64,000 nt of DNA from Tupaia tana (taxonomy: Eukaryota; Chordata; Mammalia; Scandentia; Tupaiidae). Both the position numbers and the translations under genes were made by a program. Positions 63,201 through 64,000 of the stretch are shown piece after piece. Location: the NCBI GenBank assembly GCA_026018925.1, contig JAKSZU010000009.1, positions 37,738,194 through 37,802,193 of the forward strand. The letters are read 5' to 3'. How positions within the stretch are numbered: position 1 is the first letter of the stretch; each line of letters opens with the position of its first letter. The notes beneath the pieces were generated by a model, which ran no database searches, was not told where the DNA came from, and worked only from the letters and a program-made list of their open reading frames with translations.

Positions 63201-63470
63201 ACTTTTTTTTTTTTTTTGAGAGAGAGGTTTTTGCTATAGGGCACGTGCGCTTGCCAGAAAGACAGAGAGACAGAGAGACAGAAAGCGAGAAATCAGCCCC
63301 CAGGGGGGATGGCCACGCCGCAATCCCTTCTTCTCCACTCTCCTCTCGGGATCTTGGGCATGCATGCACACGTGCCCGGCGTGAGTTTAAGCCACCGGGT
63401 CCGGTACTCCAACTGCGGTCGACTACGTGAGAGTCCAGTGACATAGCCATTAGGCCAATTGCTGGTCCCA
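63201..63470 (-). mobile_element. Family A SINE, young-looking
   Basis: TTTTTTTTTTTTTTTGAGAGAGAGG to GGCCAATTGCTGGTCCC. AAGATAC on both sides. Confidence 0.9.
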
Positions 63471-63483
63471 AGATACATTCTTA

Positions 63484-63651
63484 AAGAATTATTTATTTAT
63501 TTAACTTCATTATTATTTTTTAATTTGACCAGAGAGAAAAAGACAGAGAGAGAAAGGGAAAGTGAAAAAGCAAGTCTCTAGGTCCTGGACACAAACCATG
63601 GTGGGCCATGTGGGAGTTCAGTGTCCCAACCACAACGTCACCTGGCAGCCC
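63484..63651 (-). mobile_element. Family B SINE
   Basis: AAGAATTATTTATTTATTTAACTTC to GTCACCTGGCAGCCCC. Confidence 0.8.
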
Positions 63652-63653
63652 CA

Positions 63654-63655
<2 letters not shown>

Positions 63656-63704
<49 letters not shown>
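63656..63704. repeat. (TA)n microsatellite
   Basis: About 24 perfect TA repeats between two SINEs. Confidence 0.95.
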
Positions 63705-63707
<3 letters not shown>

Positions 63708-63966
63708 TTTTTTTTTTTTGGAGAGGTTTTTGCTATAGGGCGCGTGTGCTTGCCAGACAGAGAGAGATAGAGAGAGAGAAAGCGAGAAATCACCCCCAGG
63801 GGCGATGGCCACGCCACAATCCCTTCTCCTCCATTCTCCTCTCGGGATCTTGGGCACGCACGCACACGTGCCCGGTATGAGTTTTAAGCCACCGGGTCCG
63901 GGATGCGAATTGCGGTCGACTATGTAGGAGTCCAGTGACATAGCCATTACTCTAAATGCTGGTCCC
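63708..63966 (-). mobile_element. Family A SINE
   Basis: TTTTTTTTTTTGGAGAGGTTTTTGC to CTAAATGCTGGTCCC. CCAAGATATAT on both sides is the TSD, so it inserted next to the TA repeat. Confidence 0.9.
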
Positions 63967-64000
63967 TCCCAAGATATATTTTAAGGAGGATTCAGAACGT

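Overview
This is intergenic or intronic DNA from a placental mammal. It has no intact protein-coding gene that I can recognise. It contains L1, L2, MIR, ERV and MaLR remnants, mariner MITEs, and retrocopies of the mammalian genes RPS25 and RABGGTB. It is dominated by one lineage-specific set of tRNA-derived SINEs, with well over 100 copies in 64 kb. From memory these resemble the CYN SINEs of colugos (Dermoptera), so a colugo is my best guess for the host. That is inference and needs a repeat-library search.

The SINEs fall into four groups, named here for convenience. Family A is about 250-270 bp: a tRNA-like head with a Pol III B box (GGTTCGAGTCC), a GC-rich body (…GGGCGCGTGTGCGTGC…, …GAGAGGAGAATGGAGGAG…), a CT-rich stretch, then …GCCCTATAGCAAAAACCTCTC and poly(A). 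Family B is about 150-190 bp: the same head, then …CTTGCTTTCTCACTTTC…CTCTGGTCAAATTAAAATAAATAAAATTAAATAAATAATTCTT. Family C begins GGCCCAG.AG..GTGG and carries CCTG(G)TTGGCTGGAAG. Family D is seen mostly on the minus strand with TTTATTTCTTCC.TGAG at its 3' end. Many copies sit inside other copies, and target-site duplications (TSDs) often reveal the order.

Layout. 1-5.4 kb: mixed SINEs. 5.4-7.7 kb: a family B SINE whose A-rich tail has grown into a minisatellite of about 2 kb, nested in another SINE. 7.75-9.3 kb: the largest SINE-free block, GC/CpG-rich with CCAAT and GC boxes and an 18-bp minisatellite; it looks like a promoter. 9.3-23 kb: SINEs with L2, MIR and other old repeats. 23.4-24.5 kb: an old LTR cut by two SINEs. 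24.5-37 kb: SINEs, a MaLR LTR, mariner MITEs, and several SINE-poor blocks. 37.2-38.6 kb: a RABGGTB retrocopy and a B SINE, both inside a family C SINE. 42.1-46.4 kb: an old antisense L1 5' part, cut by SINEs and by a clean 1.2-kb solo ERV LTR. 46.4-48.9 kb: a possible minus-strand retrocopy of a long 3' UTR. 48.9-51.3 kb: old L1 pieces and an LTR. 54.3-55.4 kb: a SINE-RPS25 chimera. 55.9-57.6 kb: a 5'-truncated L1 in a SINE tail, followed by large pyrimidine microsatellites. 58-64 kb: dense SINEs, plus one SINE-free block with a possible exon.

Nothing here forms an operon, pathway or multi-gene system. The story is L1 machinery copying SINEs and mRNAs, with successive insertions dating one another. 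Most open reading frames are translations of SINE, L1 or simple-repeat sequence. Boundaries of individual SINEs are read by eye and may be off by 5-15 bp.
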